A stretch of 24,128 nt of DNA from Ruminococcus sp. CAG:403 (GTDB taxonomy: Bacteria > Bacillota > Clostridia > Oscillospirales > Ruminococcaceae), in the NCBI GenBank assembly GCA_000437255.1, contig FR899086.1, forward strand, positions 78,570 to 102,697, written 5' to 3'. The notes under the pieces are model-generated. The model made no database searches, had not been told where the DNA came from, and saw nothing but the letters and a program-made list of their open reading frames with translations. A program made the translations under genes and the position numbers. The stretch's first letter is position 1. Each line of letters starts with the position of its first letter. Of this stretch, positions 16,443 through 24,128 are shown piece by piece.

Positions 16443-17567
16443 ATGGGAAATCTGCTGACTTATTTATGGGAAACAATGGGAGATCAATGGGAACAGCGTG
16501 CATGGAATGCAGTGGATTCTCTCATTTTATCGCAGTTTGCATACTTACCGTTAGAAGAAGTTTGTACGGAAGCGTTTGACTTTTCAAAGGGAATGCCACT
16601 TGGCGAAGCGGCAGCTGTCATGCTGGCATTGCCGGATATCAAGGAAAAAATTTTAACGAGACGTGATTTGCTGCTGCTTCGCATGCTATCGGAAAGCGAA
16701 CGCTTTCGTAATCTACGTGTCTGTGGATGCCGAAAGCGGCATCAAACAGCAGAGCCAGAACAATTTGCAGCATATTGCGTGGAATTGACGCAGGAACCGC
16801 CCTGTTGGTTTGCAGCGTTTCGTGGAACCGATCGGACGCTGACCGGGTGGGAAGAAGATTTACAGCTTTCCTATTTGGAAACAACGCCCACACAAGAAGA
16901 TGCGGTGCAGTATTTGGAGCAAGCAGCAGCAGCTTTACCGGGAACCTTTTTAGTGGGAGGGCATTCTAAGGGCGGAAATGCAGCTGTTTATGCTGCTGCC
17001 TTTTGTTCCGTTTCCGTTCAGAATCGAATACAGGCTGTCTATAATCATGATGGACCTGGATTTCAGCCAAGTGTATTGGATTCTCCCCGTTATGCCAATG
17101 TTGCAGATCGGATTCAGACAATTGTACCGCAAGGATCTTTTGTCGGACAGCTTTTAACGCATTTGGAACCATGTATGATTGTAAAAAGCAATGCAGTTGG
17201 TGTGATGCAGCATGCTGCTTACAGTTGGGAAGTGAAGGATGGCGCATTTGTAACGGTGTCAGAGCTGTCCAATTCCAGTGTGTTGGCAAGTCAGATTATG
17301 GCATCTTGGTTGGAACAGCTGTCTGCGCAGCAGCGAGAAGCATTGACCAAACAGCTGTTTGCCATTCCGGATCGAGCTGGTATGGCAGACACGTTGACGG
17401 TTCAAACAGTTCAAAAGGCACTTCCAAATATCTTCCTGCAATGGAAATCGCTGCCGCAGGAAGAACGGGAACTCTTGCAGGGCGCATGGACGCATTTGTC
17501 TGATGTCGCTAAACAAGAACTGAAAAAAGCTTGTAGTTCGCATCTGCCGTTTTTCCAAGAAGAGTGA
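16443..17567 (+). CDS. Mbeg1-like (DUF2974) alpha/beta-hydrolase
   Basis: The 374-residue protein has the alpha/beta-hydrolase layout of the DUF2974/Mbeg1-like family. It starts with a short helical lead (WNAVDSLILSQFAYLP), then WFAAFRGTD (122-130) and a strand-nucleophile elbow VGGHSKGGN with Ser175. Asp203 in YNHDGPGF and His257 in VMQHAAYSWEV are plausible triad partners. Family members are lipase/esterase-like but mostly uncharacterised, so no substrate is assigned. There is no signal peptide, so it is probably cytoplasmic. AAAGGAG lies 10 bases before the ATG. It has its own promoter and no operon partner, facing pepF across a shared hairpin. Confidence 0.85.
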   Translation: MGNLLTYLWETMGDQWEQRAWNAVDSLILSQFAYLPLEEVCTEAFDFSKGMPLGEAAAVMLALPDIKEKILTRRDLLLLRMLSESERFRNLRVCGCRKRHQTAEPEQFAAYCVELTQEPPCWFAAFRGTDRTLTGWEEDLQLSYLETTPTQEDAVQYLEQAAAALPGTFLVGGHSKGGNAAVYAAAFCSVSVQNRIQAVYNHDGPGFQPSVLDSPRYANVADRIQTIVPQGSFVGQLLTHLEPCMIVKSNAVGVMQHAAYSWEVKDGAFVTVSELSNSSVLASQIMASWLEQLSAQQREALTKQLFAIPDRAGMADTLTVQTVQKALPNIFLQWKSLPQEERELLQGAWTHLSDVAKQELKKACSSHLPFFQEE

Positions 17568-17608
17568 GCGGTTCTTTTTTACAGATTGCCTTTGATAGAA
17601 GTACACAT

Positions 17609-17651
17609 AAAAATGCCCCTGTTTGTCATTGAAACAAGCAGGGGCATTTTA
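17609..17651. terminator. Bidirectional terminator between the hydrolase gene and pepF
   Basis: AAAATGCCCCTG (17610-17621) pairs with CAGGGGCATTTT (17639-17650), with a further TTTGT/ACAA pairing inside. On the minus strand it ends in five T, so it best fits pepF; it can also stop plus-strand transcription. Confidence 0.88.
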
Positions 17652-17667
17652 GAAGAAATAGCAGGGA

Positions 17668-19500
17668 TTATTCTTTTGCGGCAGGTGTAGTATGAAGTAA
17701 TTCATCCAGCTGATCGATCAGGCTATCGAAGAGCTGCAAAGCTTCTGTAATAGGCTTGCTGGTTGCCATGTCAACACCAGCACCTTTTAACAGGGAGATC
17801 GGGTCAGCAGAGCAACCGCCCTTTAAAAATTGCAGGTAATCTTGAACTGCCGGTTCTCCTTCTCGCAAAATACGCTGTGAAAGCGCAATGGCGGCAGAAA
17901 AACCAGTTGCATACTGATAAACATAGTAATCATAATAAAAATGCGGAATGCGTGCCCATTCCAGGCGAATTTCAGGATCCAGTACCATTTCATCGCCAAA
18001 ATAGGTGCGATTCAATGCTTCATAGCATGCACATAGTGTCTCGGCTGTCAAGGATTGTCCATTCTGTGCCATTTCATTGATCTGCAATTCAAATTCTGCA
18101 AACATGGTCTGCCGATAAACAGTACCCCGGAATTGTTCCAGGAAGTAGTTGATCAAGTAAGCTTTTTGTGCAGGGTCTGTTGTGATTTTCAGCAGGTGCT
18201 GCATCAGAAGAGATTCATTGCAAGTGGAAGCAACTTCTGCCACAAAAATGACATAGTCCTGATAAACCGTCGGCTGGTTGCTGTTGGATAGATAGGAATG
18301 GATAGCATGCCCCATTTCATGGGCAAGTGTAAACATGCAGTCCAGTGTATCCTTGTGGTTTAGTAAAACATACGGGTGCACTTTGGCTCCGGCAGAGTAT
18401 GCACCGCTTCGTTTTCCAACATTTTCATAGACATCAATCCAACCATTTGCAAATCCTTCTTTCAGGATGTTGCAGTAAGCTTCGCCCATGGGGGCAAGTG
18501 CCTCTAAAACAATCCGCTTTGCTTCCTCAAATGGAATGTGGAATGTGGTATTCTTTACCATCGGTACATAGAGGTCATACATGTGCAGCTGCTCTACGCC
18601 CAGTGCTTTTTTTCGCAGTGCGACATAACGGTACATAGCTGGTAAGTTCTCATGAACCGCTGCAATGAGATTGTGATAAACGGCAGTTGGAACTTCTGTA
18701 GCAGAGAGTGCCGCTTCCAGTGTAGAAGGATAGCGCCGTGCACGTGCATGGAAAACCAGTGCTTTCACCTGTGCAGAAAGAACAGCAGCAGCGGTGTTCT
18801 GATAGGCATCATAAACGCTGTATAATGCTGTAAAAGCATTTTTCCGCAAGGTGCGATCTTGTGATTGCATCAAAGGAATATAACTGCCATGTGTGACAGG
18901 ATGCTCTTGTCCGTTTTGATCTTTTGCAGGCGGAAAACGGAAGTCCGCATCATTCAGCATGGAGAAAATGGCTTCCGGGCTTTGTGTCAGTTCGCCGGAG
19001 AGCGCAAGAATGCGTTCTTCTGCGTCAGAAAGTGTGTGCTCTTTTTGTGCACGCATGCGTGTCAAAGCACGCTGATAGAGGCGCAATTCCGGGCATGTTT
19101 CGTAAAAGCTTAGCAGGGTTTCTTCTGGAATATGAATGATTTCCGGAAGATCCCATGCAGTGGCGCTGCCGATTTCTACATACAATCCAGTTACTCTGGA
19201 AACCAAATCCTGGTATTTTCCAATTCGGGTGTCTTCATCTGATTTCCGATTGGCATAGTTGCTCAGAGAATCGGTAAGCAGTGTGAGGGTATCGCTCTTT
19301 TGCAGGTAAGCAAGCAGCTGCTGCGGAGAATCGGAAAGTGTGCCTTGAAAAGCTGCTAGTTCTTTTACCAATGCCTGTACTGCCTGAAAATCCTGTTCCC
19401 ATGCTTCTAGTGTCGGGTACATGTCCTCCAGGTTCCACTTGGCGGATTGCGGAACAGCATTTCGTTCTGGAATGGGTTCGATTGCGTTCAATGCTATCAT
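17668..19500 (-). CDS. pepF: Oligoendopeptidase F (M3B zinc peptidase)
   Basis: PepF is a cytoplasmic zinc metallopeptidase that trims peptides of roughly 7-17 residues, recycling imported or internal peptides. The 610-residue protein has family length. HEMGH at 394-398 gives two zinc ligands and the catalytic Glu395, and Glu422 in FVAEVASTCNE is the third ligand. WNLEDMYPTLEAWEQDF near the N terminus and GAKVHPYVLLN before the active site are typical. Start choice is uncertain. The ATG at 19500 directly abuts AAAGG (no gap), whereas an in-frame TTG at 19491 has that site at a proper distance, so the true protein may be three residues shorter. It has its own promoter, diverging from rpe. Confidence 0.96.
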   Translation of the reverse strand: MIALNAIEPIPERNAVPQSAKWNLEDMYPTLEAWEQDFQAVQALVKELAAFQGTLSDSPQQLLAYLQKSDTLTLLTDSLSNYANRKSDEDTRIGKYQDLVSRVTGLYVEIGSATAWDLPEIIHIPEETLLSFYETCPELRLYQRALTRMRAQKEHTLSDAEERILALSGELTQSPEAIFSMLNDADFRFPPAKDQNGQEHPVTHGSYIPLMQSQDRTLRKNAFTALYSVYDAYQNTAAAVLSAQVKALVFHARARRYPSTLEAALSATEVPTAVYHNLIAAVHENLPAMYRYVALRKKALGVEQLHMYDLYVPMVKNTTFHIPFEEAKRIVLEALAPMGEAYCNILKEGFANGWIDVYENVGKRSGAYSAGAKVHPYVLLNHKDTLDCMFTLAHEMGHAIHSYLSNSNQPTVYQDYVIFVAEVASTCNESLLMQHLLKITTDPAQKAYLINYFLEQFRGTVYRQTMFAEFELQINEMAQNGQSLTAETLCACYEALNRTYFGDEMVLDPEIRLEWARIPHFYYDYYVYQYATGFSAAIALSQRILREGEPAVQDYLQFLKGGCSADPISLLKGAGVDMATSKPITEALQLFDSLIDQLDELLHTTPAAKE

Positions 19501-19591
19501 CCTTTCTTTCTAAAACCGGTTCGTGTATATTTGAATTTTCGTCCATTGCTTATTGGTGCAATTACTTACAGTATTTCGCTTTCAAATCGGT

Positions 19592-19613
19592 ACCATTATC
19601 GATCGATACTGGT
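19592..19613. repeat. 22-bp near-perfect palindrome in the pepF leader
   Basis: ACCATTATCGATCGATACTGGT is symmetric except for one base pair, with a perfect 12-bp core TATCGATCGATA. It covers about +5 to +26 of the predicted pepF transcript, a usual place for a repressor operator. No regulator gene is nearby. Confidence 0.6.
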
Positions 19614-19623
19614 TCTCCTTCAT

Positions 19624-19652
19624 AGTATAGCATATTTTTAGAAGAAATGCAA
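19624..19652 (-). promoter_or_regulatory. Extended -10 promoter of pepF
   Basis: On the minus strand TGC-TATACT (19632-19624) is a good extended -10 box. The -35 match is poor (TTGCAT at 19652-19647 with a 17-base gap), which is common for extended -10 promoters. The leader to the start is about 117 bases. Confidence 0.6.
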
Positions 19653-19684
19653 AGAAAAAATCCTGCTAGAATTTGAAAATCATA

Positions 19685-19713
19685 TTGACGGGCTTCCAGA
19701 TTTATTATATAAT
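19685..19713 (+). promoter_or_regulatory. Promoter of rpe
   Basis: TTGACG (19685-19690), 17 bases, then perfect TATAAT (19708-19713). A small inverted repeat GTACC-ATTCG-GGTAC (19720-19734) lies at the expected transcription start. Confidence 0.85.
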
Positions 19714-19800
19714 AAAAGTGTACCATTCGGGTACCGTTCGCATGTGATTCGAAAAAGCATGCAGAAAAAAGAAGAAAAAGACGGTTTTTAGGAGGCTATT

Positions 19801-20475
19801 TTGGATACAATACAAGTTTCAGCATCCATTTTAAGTGCAGATCTGCTGCATCTGGAGGATGTCGCAAAAGAGTTGGAACAGAGCGATGTAGATATGCTGC
19901 ATTTTGATGTAATGGATGGAATATTTGTACCGAATTTGACATTTGGAATGCCGGTTTTGGCAGCGCTGCGGCGTTGCAGTTCGATATTCTTGGATGTCCA
20001 TTTGATGATTCAAGATCCAATTCGATATATTCCGCAGTTTGCAAAAGCAGGTGCAGATTTGATTACATTTCATCTTGAAAGTGAAAGTGATCCAAAGGAA
20101 ACCATTGCGGCAATTCGAGCTGCTGGGGTTCAGGCAGGGATTGTGTTAAAGCCGGGAACGCCTTATGAAGCCGTATTGCCATATTTGCCGCTTGTAGATG
20201 TGGTGCTGGTGATGACCGTAGAGCCTGGATTTGGTGGACAATCTTTTATGTGGGAAATGGTAGACAAGGTTCAGAAAATTCAGGAACAGATTGCGCAGCA
20301 GCAGCTTCCGGTTCGTATCGAAGTAGACGGCGGCATTCATGCAGGCACTGCAAAAGCTGTAATAGATGCCGGAGCAAGCATTCTGGTAATGGGTAGCGCC
20401 CTGTTTTCGCAGGAGGATAAACGTGCAGTGGTGCAGACCATTCGGGAAATTGGAAAAGCGGAGTCAGAAGTTTGA
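19801..20475 (+). CDS. rpe: Ribulose-phosphate 3-epimerase
   Basis: Rpe interconverts ribulose 5-phosphate and xylulose 5-phosphate in the pentose phosphate pathway. The start is TTG at 19801, with GGAGG 5 bases upstream and no better ATG before the conserved N terminus VSASILSAD. The 224-residue TIM barrel has the metal and catalytic residues H34 and D36 in LHFDVMDG, H67 in LDVHLMI and D176 in IEVDGGI. It also has TVEPGFGGQSF and the phosphate-binding VMGSALF at the end. Its usual Firmicute partners (rsgA, thiamine pyrophosphokinase) are absent here. A 177-base gap separates it from the next gene. Confidence 0.97.
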   Translation: MDTIQVSASILSADLLHLEDVAKELEQSDVDMLHFDVMDGIFVPNLTFGMPVLAALRRCSSIFLDVHLMIQDPIRYIPQFAKAGADLITFHLESESDPKETIAAIRAAGVQAGIVLKPGTPYEAVLPYLPLVDVVLVMTVEPGFGGQSFMWEMVDKVQKIQEQIAQQQLPVRIEVDGGIHAGTAKAVIDAGASILVMGSALFSQEDKRAVVQTIREIGKAESEV

Positions 20476-20585
20476 TTTTGCATGACATCAGAAGGCAGGT
20501 TGGAGATTACGGAAATCCATTGCGTGCCTTGATCGGTTCTAGGAATGCAGAACTGTTGCATACAGTGGCAGTAGCAATCCCATAA
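20472..20585 (+). CDS. Possible small ORF of 37 codons overlapping the rpe stop
   Basis: A TTG at 20472 overlaps the rpe stop codon by four bases and has GGAG 8 bases upstream. The frame stays open to TAA at 20583. The 37-residue product is mixed and soluble-looking, with no family I recognise and no membrane helix. The start context is the only support. The rest of the 20476-20652 gap holds no clear promoter or terminator. Confidence 0.15.
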   Translation: MILHDIRRQVGDYGNPLRALIGSRNAELLHTVAVAIP

Positions 20586-20652
20586 AACCGCCTTTTAGGG
20601 ATGGGGAATGGAAGAAATGCTGTTCGAAACATTCTGAAAGGAGCCACATTGC

Positions 20653-21768
20653 ATGAGACCCCAAAAAACGGGAAGAATTCATAAAAAGCTAAAGAAAAGA
20701 AAGCCGAAGGGAACCATAAGCCGAGCCATTGCCTCTGTCTGCCTGACCTTTGCAATTGCTGGTTTGTTTGGCGTTGTCGGCTATAGTGTCGCAAAGCCAC
20801 TGCTGCGCAATTGGGAAGCAACCGAAGAAGATTCTACTGCTTCCATTTCAATGGAGTCCTCTGCACAACCAGTACAGACGGAAGCGGCTTCTGAACAGAC
20901 AACGACTGCGCCGCAAGGGGAATCTGTAGCACAAGCTGCGGTGGAGCAGCTGACAGGCGGTGTGATGTTGCCGGCATCGGCGCTGCGCAGTGCGGATACT
21001 TTGCAGACTTATCTGGAGCAGCTTGTCGCGCAGATTCCGCAACAGACAGCGGTGATTGTTCCACTGAAGGTGCAGGGTGGTGCTTTGCTGTATCACTCCA
21101 ATTCCAGTGCAGCGACACAGGCAAATATTGCACAGGGAACCATGACGCTGCAAGAAATTGCAGATTTGGTGCAACAATATCAATATGCCCCCTATGCATC
21201 CTATAGCTTGCTGTCCGATCAGCTGATGCCGCAGGCAAATGCGGAAACCTCCTATCTGGTAGGAAGTGAACGCTGGATTGACAACAACCTGGAAGATGGC
21301 GGCAAGCCTTGGATGAATCCATTTGCACCTGCAACCAGTGCATATTTAACAGAACTTTTGCAGGAAGCGCAGCAAGCCGGCTTTTCTGGAATCCTTTGTG
21401 CGGATGTAACGTTTCCGCCGTTTCGGGAAAGCGACATTGCATATATTGGAGATTCCGTGCAGCCGCAAACACGTTGGAGCGGCTTAACAGATTTGATGAA
21501 AACATTGACAAGCAGCGTACAGCTGCCGGTTTATTTGGAGATATCCGGAACAGATTTGCAAACCGGAACGCCAGAAGTGCTGCATGATCTTACTGTATGG
21601 GCGCCGGAGACCGTTGTTGTGCAAGTTCCGGATGCTTGTACAGAAACAGAGTGGGCAGCCATTCAAAAAGCAATGGATGCATTTCATCTGCCATGGGTGG
21701 CAGAGCAGTCTGTGCAGACAGCAGCACAAACACAGGCAAAAGGAATTACCAAGCTTACAGAATCGTAA
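20653..21768 (+). CDS. DUF4015-like putative glycoside hydrolase, membrane-anchored
   Basis: The 371-residue protein begins with a very basic cytoplasmic stretch (RIHKKLKKRKPKG). A single membrane helix (about 24-47) and a Ser/Thr/Gln/Glu-rich linker (about 55-95) follow, so the remaining domain should be outside. That domain resembles the DUF4015 TIM barrel: a TAVIVPLKVQGGALLYHS segment, then KPWMNPFAPATSAYLTELL and FSGILCADVTFPPF, like the family's WxNPY and DYxRFP motifs. The canonical acidic residues are only partly kept, so activity is doubtful. AAGGAG lies 9 bases before the ATG. It leads into hprK with a 32-base gap. A role on a wall or surface polysaccharide is inference. Confidence 0.68.
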   Translation: MRPQKTGRIHKKLKKRKPKGTISRAIASVCLTFAIAGLFGVVGYSVAKPLLRNWEATEEDSTASISMESSAQPVQTEAASEQTTTAPQGESVAQAAVEQLTGGVMLPASALRSADTLQTYLEQLVAQIPQQTAVIVPLKVQGGALLYHSNSSAATQANIAQGTMTLQEIADLVQQYQYAPYASYSLLSDQLMPQANAETSYLVGSERWIDNNLEDGGKPWMNPFAPATSAYLTELLQEAQQAGFSGILCADVTFPPFRESDIAYIGDSVQPQTRWSGLTDLMKTLTSSVQLPVYLEISGTDLQTGTPEVLHDLTVWAPETVVVQVPDACTETEWAAIQKAMDAFHLPWVAEQSVQTAAQTQAKGITKLTES

Positions 21769-21800
21769 AAAGAAGACATTGTAAAAAGGAGCGGGAAGTT

Positions 21801-22760
21801 ATGGCAAACAAGTTTAATGTGTCATTGGAAAAAATTATACAGAATTTTAATTTGGAAGTTATCTATATGCCGAAGGATGCGTCTGAGATCTTGATCGATG
21901 AAAATGACGTAACACGTCCTGGTTTGCAGCTGATGGGATTTTATGAGTATTTCAATCCGGAGCGAATGCAGATTATCGGGAAAATGGAGTTTGCTTATTT
22001 GTCTACCATTGATGAAGCAACACGGTATCAGCGTTTGGATATGCTGCTGTCACAGCACATTCCGGCATTGATTATTTCAAGAGAATTGCCGTATTTTTCA
22101 GAGATGCTGGAACTGGCAAAAAAATACGAAGTACCGCTTCTGCGCAGTAAGGAAAGCACGTCAAACTTTATTGCAGGATTGATTGCATTCTTAAATATGA
22201 ATCTGGCGCCCCGTATTACCCGGCATGGTGTTTTAATTGAGATTTACGGAGAAGGTGTATTCATTACCGGTGAAAGTGGCGTCGGAAAGAGTGAGACAGC
22301 GATTGAGCTGGTAAAGCGTGGGCATCGTCTGGTAGCCGATGATGCCGTTGAAATTCGAAAGGTTTCCAATGATAGCTTGATGGGCAGTTCTCCAGATAAT
22401 ATCCGGCACTTCCTGGAATTGCGAGGAATCGGTATCATCAACGCACGGCGGCTGTTTGGTATCGGTGCCGTTAAGAATACCGAAAAAATCGAATTGGTGG
22501 TAGAAATGGAACTGTGGAACCCGGAAAAGATCTATGACCGGATGGGCGTAGATACGCAGTATGTTTCCATTTTGGGTGTAAAAGTGCCGTCCCTGACTAT
22601 TCCGGTAAAACCGGGAAGAAACCTTGCCGTAATTCTGGAAGTTGCCGCTATGAATAACCGCCAGAAAAAGATGGGATACAATGCGGCTACCGAACTGCTG
22701 GATCACCTTGGTTTGGATATGGAATCCAAAGAAATCGTAAAGGATTATGATGCGTTTTAA
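21801..22760 (+). CDS. hprK: HPr kinase/phosphorylase
   Basis: HprK phosphorylates Ser46 of HPr in response to glycolytic intermediates and removes that phosphate when phosphate is high, controlling carbon catabolite repression. The ATG at 21801 has AAGGAG 9 bases upstream, and longer readings run through the previous gene. The 319 residues match family length. The N-terminal domain covers about 1-130. The kinase domain has His142 in TRHGVLIEIYG, the P-loop GESGVGKS (157-164), HRLVADD with Asp180/181 and the family signature around 206-220 (LELRGIGIINARRLFG). It is followed after 53 bases by murB and then rapZ, a conserved Firmicute order that usually continues to yvcK and whiA. Confidence 0.97.
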   Translation: MANKFNVSLEKIIQNFNLEVIYMPKDASEILIDENDVTRPGLQLMGFYEYFNPERMQIIGKMEFAYLSTIDEATRYQRLDMLLSQHIPALIISRELPYFSEMLELAKKYEVPLLRSKESTSNFIAGLIAFLNMNLAPRITRHGVLIEIYGEGVFITGESGVGKSETAIELVKRGHRLVADDAVEIRKVSNDSLMGSSPDNIRHFLELRGIGIINARRLFGIGAVKNTEKIELVVEMELWNPEKIYDRMGVDTQYVSILGVKVPSLTIPVKPGRNLAVILEVAAMNNRQKKMGYNAATELLDHLGLDMESKEIVKDYDAF

Positions 22761-22813
22761 GTCTCTGCAAGCAAGGCGAGACAATTGACAAGTTTGTGAT
22801 TTAGGAGAACAAC

Positions 22814-23742
22814 ATGAAGAAACAAGAAGAGTTGGCTGCGCTGTGTCAACAGTGCGGATGTACCATGTTGGTACAGGAACCGCTTCGGTATCATACGACC
22901 TTTCGAATTGGCGGAGCCTGTTCCGCTTATATTAAAATCAATAGCATTGCAGCGTTGCAGCAGGTACTGCAATTCTGCAAAGAAAATCAACTGCGGTATA
23001 CCGTGCTTGGAAAAGGAAGCAATGTGCTGGTTCCGGATACGGGCTATGATGGCATTGTTATCAAAATGGGTGTGGACTTCTCTGCAATTACACAGATTGA
23101 TGATCGAACATTCTGCTGTCAGGCTGGCACGATGCTCAGCAGAGCAGCGCTGTTTGCGCTGGATGCTTCGTTAACGGGAATGGAATGCCTTTATGGTATT
23201 CCGGGCACCATTGGTGGTGCGTTATTCATGAACGCTGGTGCATATGGAGGAGATATGTCTGATGTGGTGAAAGAAGCCACTTATTTGGACGAAAATGGAA
23301 CCTTACAGACCATTGCAGCAGCGGATATGCAGCTTTCCTATCGGCATAGCTTCTTTATGGCGAAACACAATCCGATTGTCAGCGTTACGGTACAGCTACA
23401 GCCGGGAAAATACGGCGCCATCAAAACAGAAATGGAAACGCTGATGAATCGGCGGCGTGCCAGATGAATCGGCGGCGTGCCAAGCAGCCATTGGAGCTTC
23501 CCAGTGCTGGTAGTACATTTAAGCGTCCGGTTGGAAGTTACGCATCCATGCTGATCGATCAGTGCGGTTTAAAAGGTGCGAGCGTCGGCGATGCACAAGT
23601 AAGCTTTAAGCATGCTGGTTTTGTGGTCAATACGGGGAAGGCAACCTGTCAGGATGTTCTGGAACTATGTGCCTATGTGCAGGAAACCGTTCAGGAAAAG
23701 ACTGGATATCATCTGGAGCTGGAGCCAATTATTTTACGGTAA
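22814..23742 (+). pseudogene. murB: UDP-N-acetylenolpyruvoylglucosamine reductase, frameshifted by a 20-bp duplication
   Basis: MurB uses NADPH and FAD to reduce UDP-GlcNAc-enolpyruvate to UDP-MurNAc, an essential step for peptidoglycan. AGGAG precedes the ATG by 6 bases. The first frame (22814-23467, 217 residues) holds the FAD domain, with TTFRIGG, GKGSNVLVPDTG, GIPGTIGGALFMNAGAYGG and catalytic Arg177 in SYRHSFF. It ends at TGA just after MNRRRAR. The second frame (23464-23742, 92 residues) resumes at MNRRRAKQPLELP. It holds AGSTFKRP with the catalytic Ser and the C-terminal LELEP. Removing one copy of the repeat at 23443-23482 restores one 302-residue type II MurB. The frames overlap as ATGA, so a two-piece enzyme by reinitiation is conceivable, although no ribosome site precedes the second ATG. 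An assembly error is also possible. Confidence 0.93.
23443..23482. repeat. Exact 20-bp tandem duplication inside murB
   Basis: Bases 23443-23462 and 23463-23482 are identical. The unit is not a multiple of three, so two copies shift the frame. One copy gives the family-consistent reading into KQPLELPSAGSTFKRP. Confidence 0.97.
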
Positions 23743-23821
23743 TTGGGTGCGTTCAAACGGAAGAAAAGCGCTCGTTTGGAAATCAATACGGGCAGATTTT
23801 GAAAGTGAGGTCGTGTAGAAT

Positions 23822-24128
23822 ATGCAAATTGTAATTGTAACAGGGATGTCAGGTTCTGGAAAATCATCCGCTATGGATGTGCTGGAGGATATCGGCTATT
23901 ATTGCATTGATAATCTGCCGCCGCAGCTTTTGGGAAAGTTTATTGACATCTGCCGGCAGACAGAAAATAAGATTGAGAAATTGGCAATTTCTGTAGATTT
24001 GCGTTCCGGCAAGCTGTTTGGGGATGCCTATCATGTTTTGCGTACACTAGAAAAGACACCGGAACTGGATGTGAAAGTTCTGTATCTGGAAGCAACCGAT
24101 GAGGTAATCATCAAACGCTACAAGGAAA
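23822..24128 (+). CDS. rapZ: RapZ/YvcJ nucleotide-binding protein, N-terminal part
   Basis: The first 102 codons of a RapZ-family gene run off the right edge. MQIVIVTGMSGSGKSSA contains the P-loop (GMSGSGKS). DIGYYCIDNLPP is the family signature, and AISVDLRSG and VLYLEATDEVIIKRY follow as expected. In Enterobacteria RapZ is an RNase adapter controlling amino-sugar synthesis; in Firmicutes the YvcJ homologue hydrolyses GTP/ATP and lies with yvcK and whiA. The start at 23822 has only a distant GAGG, about 12 bases upstream. The 79-base gap after murB contains a small CAAACG/CGTTTG stem. Confidence 0.95.
   Translation, partial: MQIVIVTGMSGSGKSSAMDVLEDIGYYCIDNLPPQLLGKFIDICRQTENKIEKLAISVDLRSGKLFGDAYHVLRTLEKTPELDVKVLYLEATDEVIIKRYKE

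Noticed and set aside
15628..16503. A 291-codon minus-strand frame running across the yfhO 3' end, tRNA-Asn and the hydrolase start
   Set aside because: It passes through two terminators and a tRNA gene, has odd composition and opposes well-supported genes.
20834..21511. A 225-codon minus-strand frame inside the DUF4015-like gene
   Set aside because: It is a shadow of the repetitive linker and barrel coding sequence, with high Ser/His/Gln content and no start signal.
1..24128. CRISPR arrays, insertion sequences, prophage genes or attachment sites
   Set aside because: No regularly spaced repeats, transposase, integrase or phage motifs were seen; the tRNA-Asn has no adjacent integrase or repeat of its 3' end that I could find.

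Overview
The window reads as a chromosomal segment of a Gram-positive Firmicute, most likely of the Ruminococcaceae/Oscillospiraceae. The reasons are strong Shine-Dalgarno sites with some TTG and GTG starts, near-consensus sigma-A promoters, a long-form ribosome hibernation factor, an HPr kinase-murB-rapZ cluster, and a secreted protein with a dockerin domain. The family is inferred. I see no insertion sequence, prophage, CRISPR array or plasmid function.

Layout. At the left edge (1-183) a lysine riboswitch with its own promoter points leftward, so its target gene lies outside the window. queA and tgt (214-2430) make queuosine-modified tRNA and converge on hpf (minus). Then come an FHA-domain membrane protein, an FtsW/RodA-type glycosyltransferase and a class B penicillin-binding protein in overlapping series (3384-6491). 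This is a peptidoglycan synthesis module laid out like the actinobacterial fhaB-rodA-pbpA set. A convergent exported dockerin protein with a probable C39-like cysteine peptidase fold overlaps its 3' end. Next are pcrA helicase with a metal-dependent hydrolase, then pyruvate kinase. A PIG-L deacetylase and a YfhO-family membrane protein follow, sharing a perfect-consensus promoter that overlaps a palindrome. After a tRNA-Asn (minus) come an Mbeg1-like alpha/beta hydrolase, the oligopeptidase pepF (minus), and divergently rpe. A DUF4015-like membrane-anchored glycoside-hydrolase-like protein then leads into hprK, murB and the start of rapZ.

Themes. Cell-envelope construction dominates (FHA/FtsW/PBP, murB, PIG-L/YfhO, DUF4015-like), next to central carbon metabolism and its control (pyk, rpe, hprK, rapZ).

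The most striking anomaly is murB. An exact 20-bp tandem duplication (23443-23482) breaks the essential reading frame and creates an ATGA stop/start overlap. Other points worth checking are palindromes at the PIG-L and pepF transcription starts, a terminator buried in the opposing dockerin gene, a dockerin followed by an unusual C-terminal tail, and an insertion of about 40 residues in PcrA.
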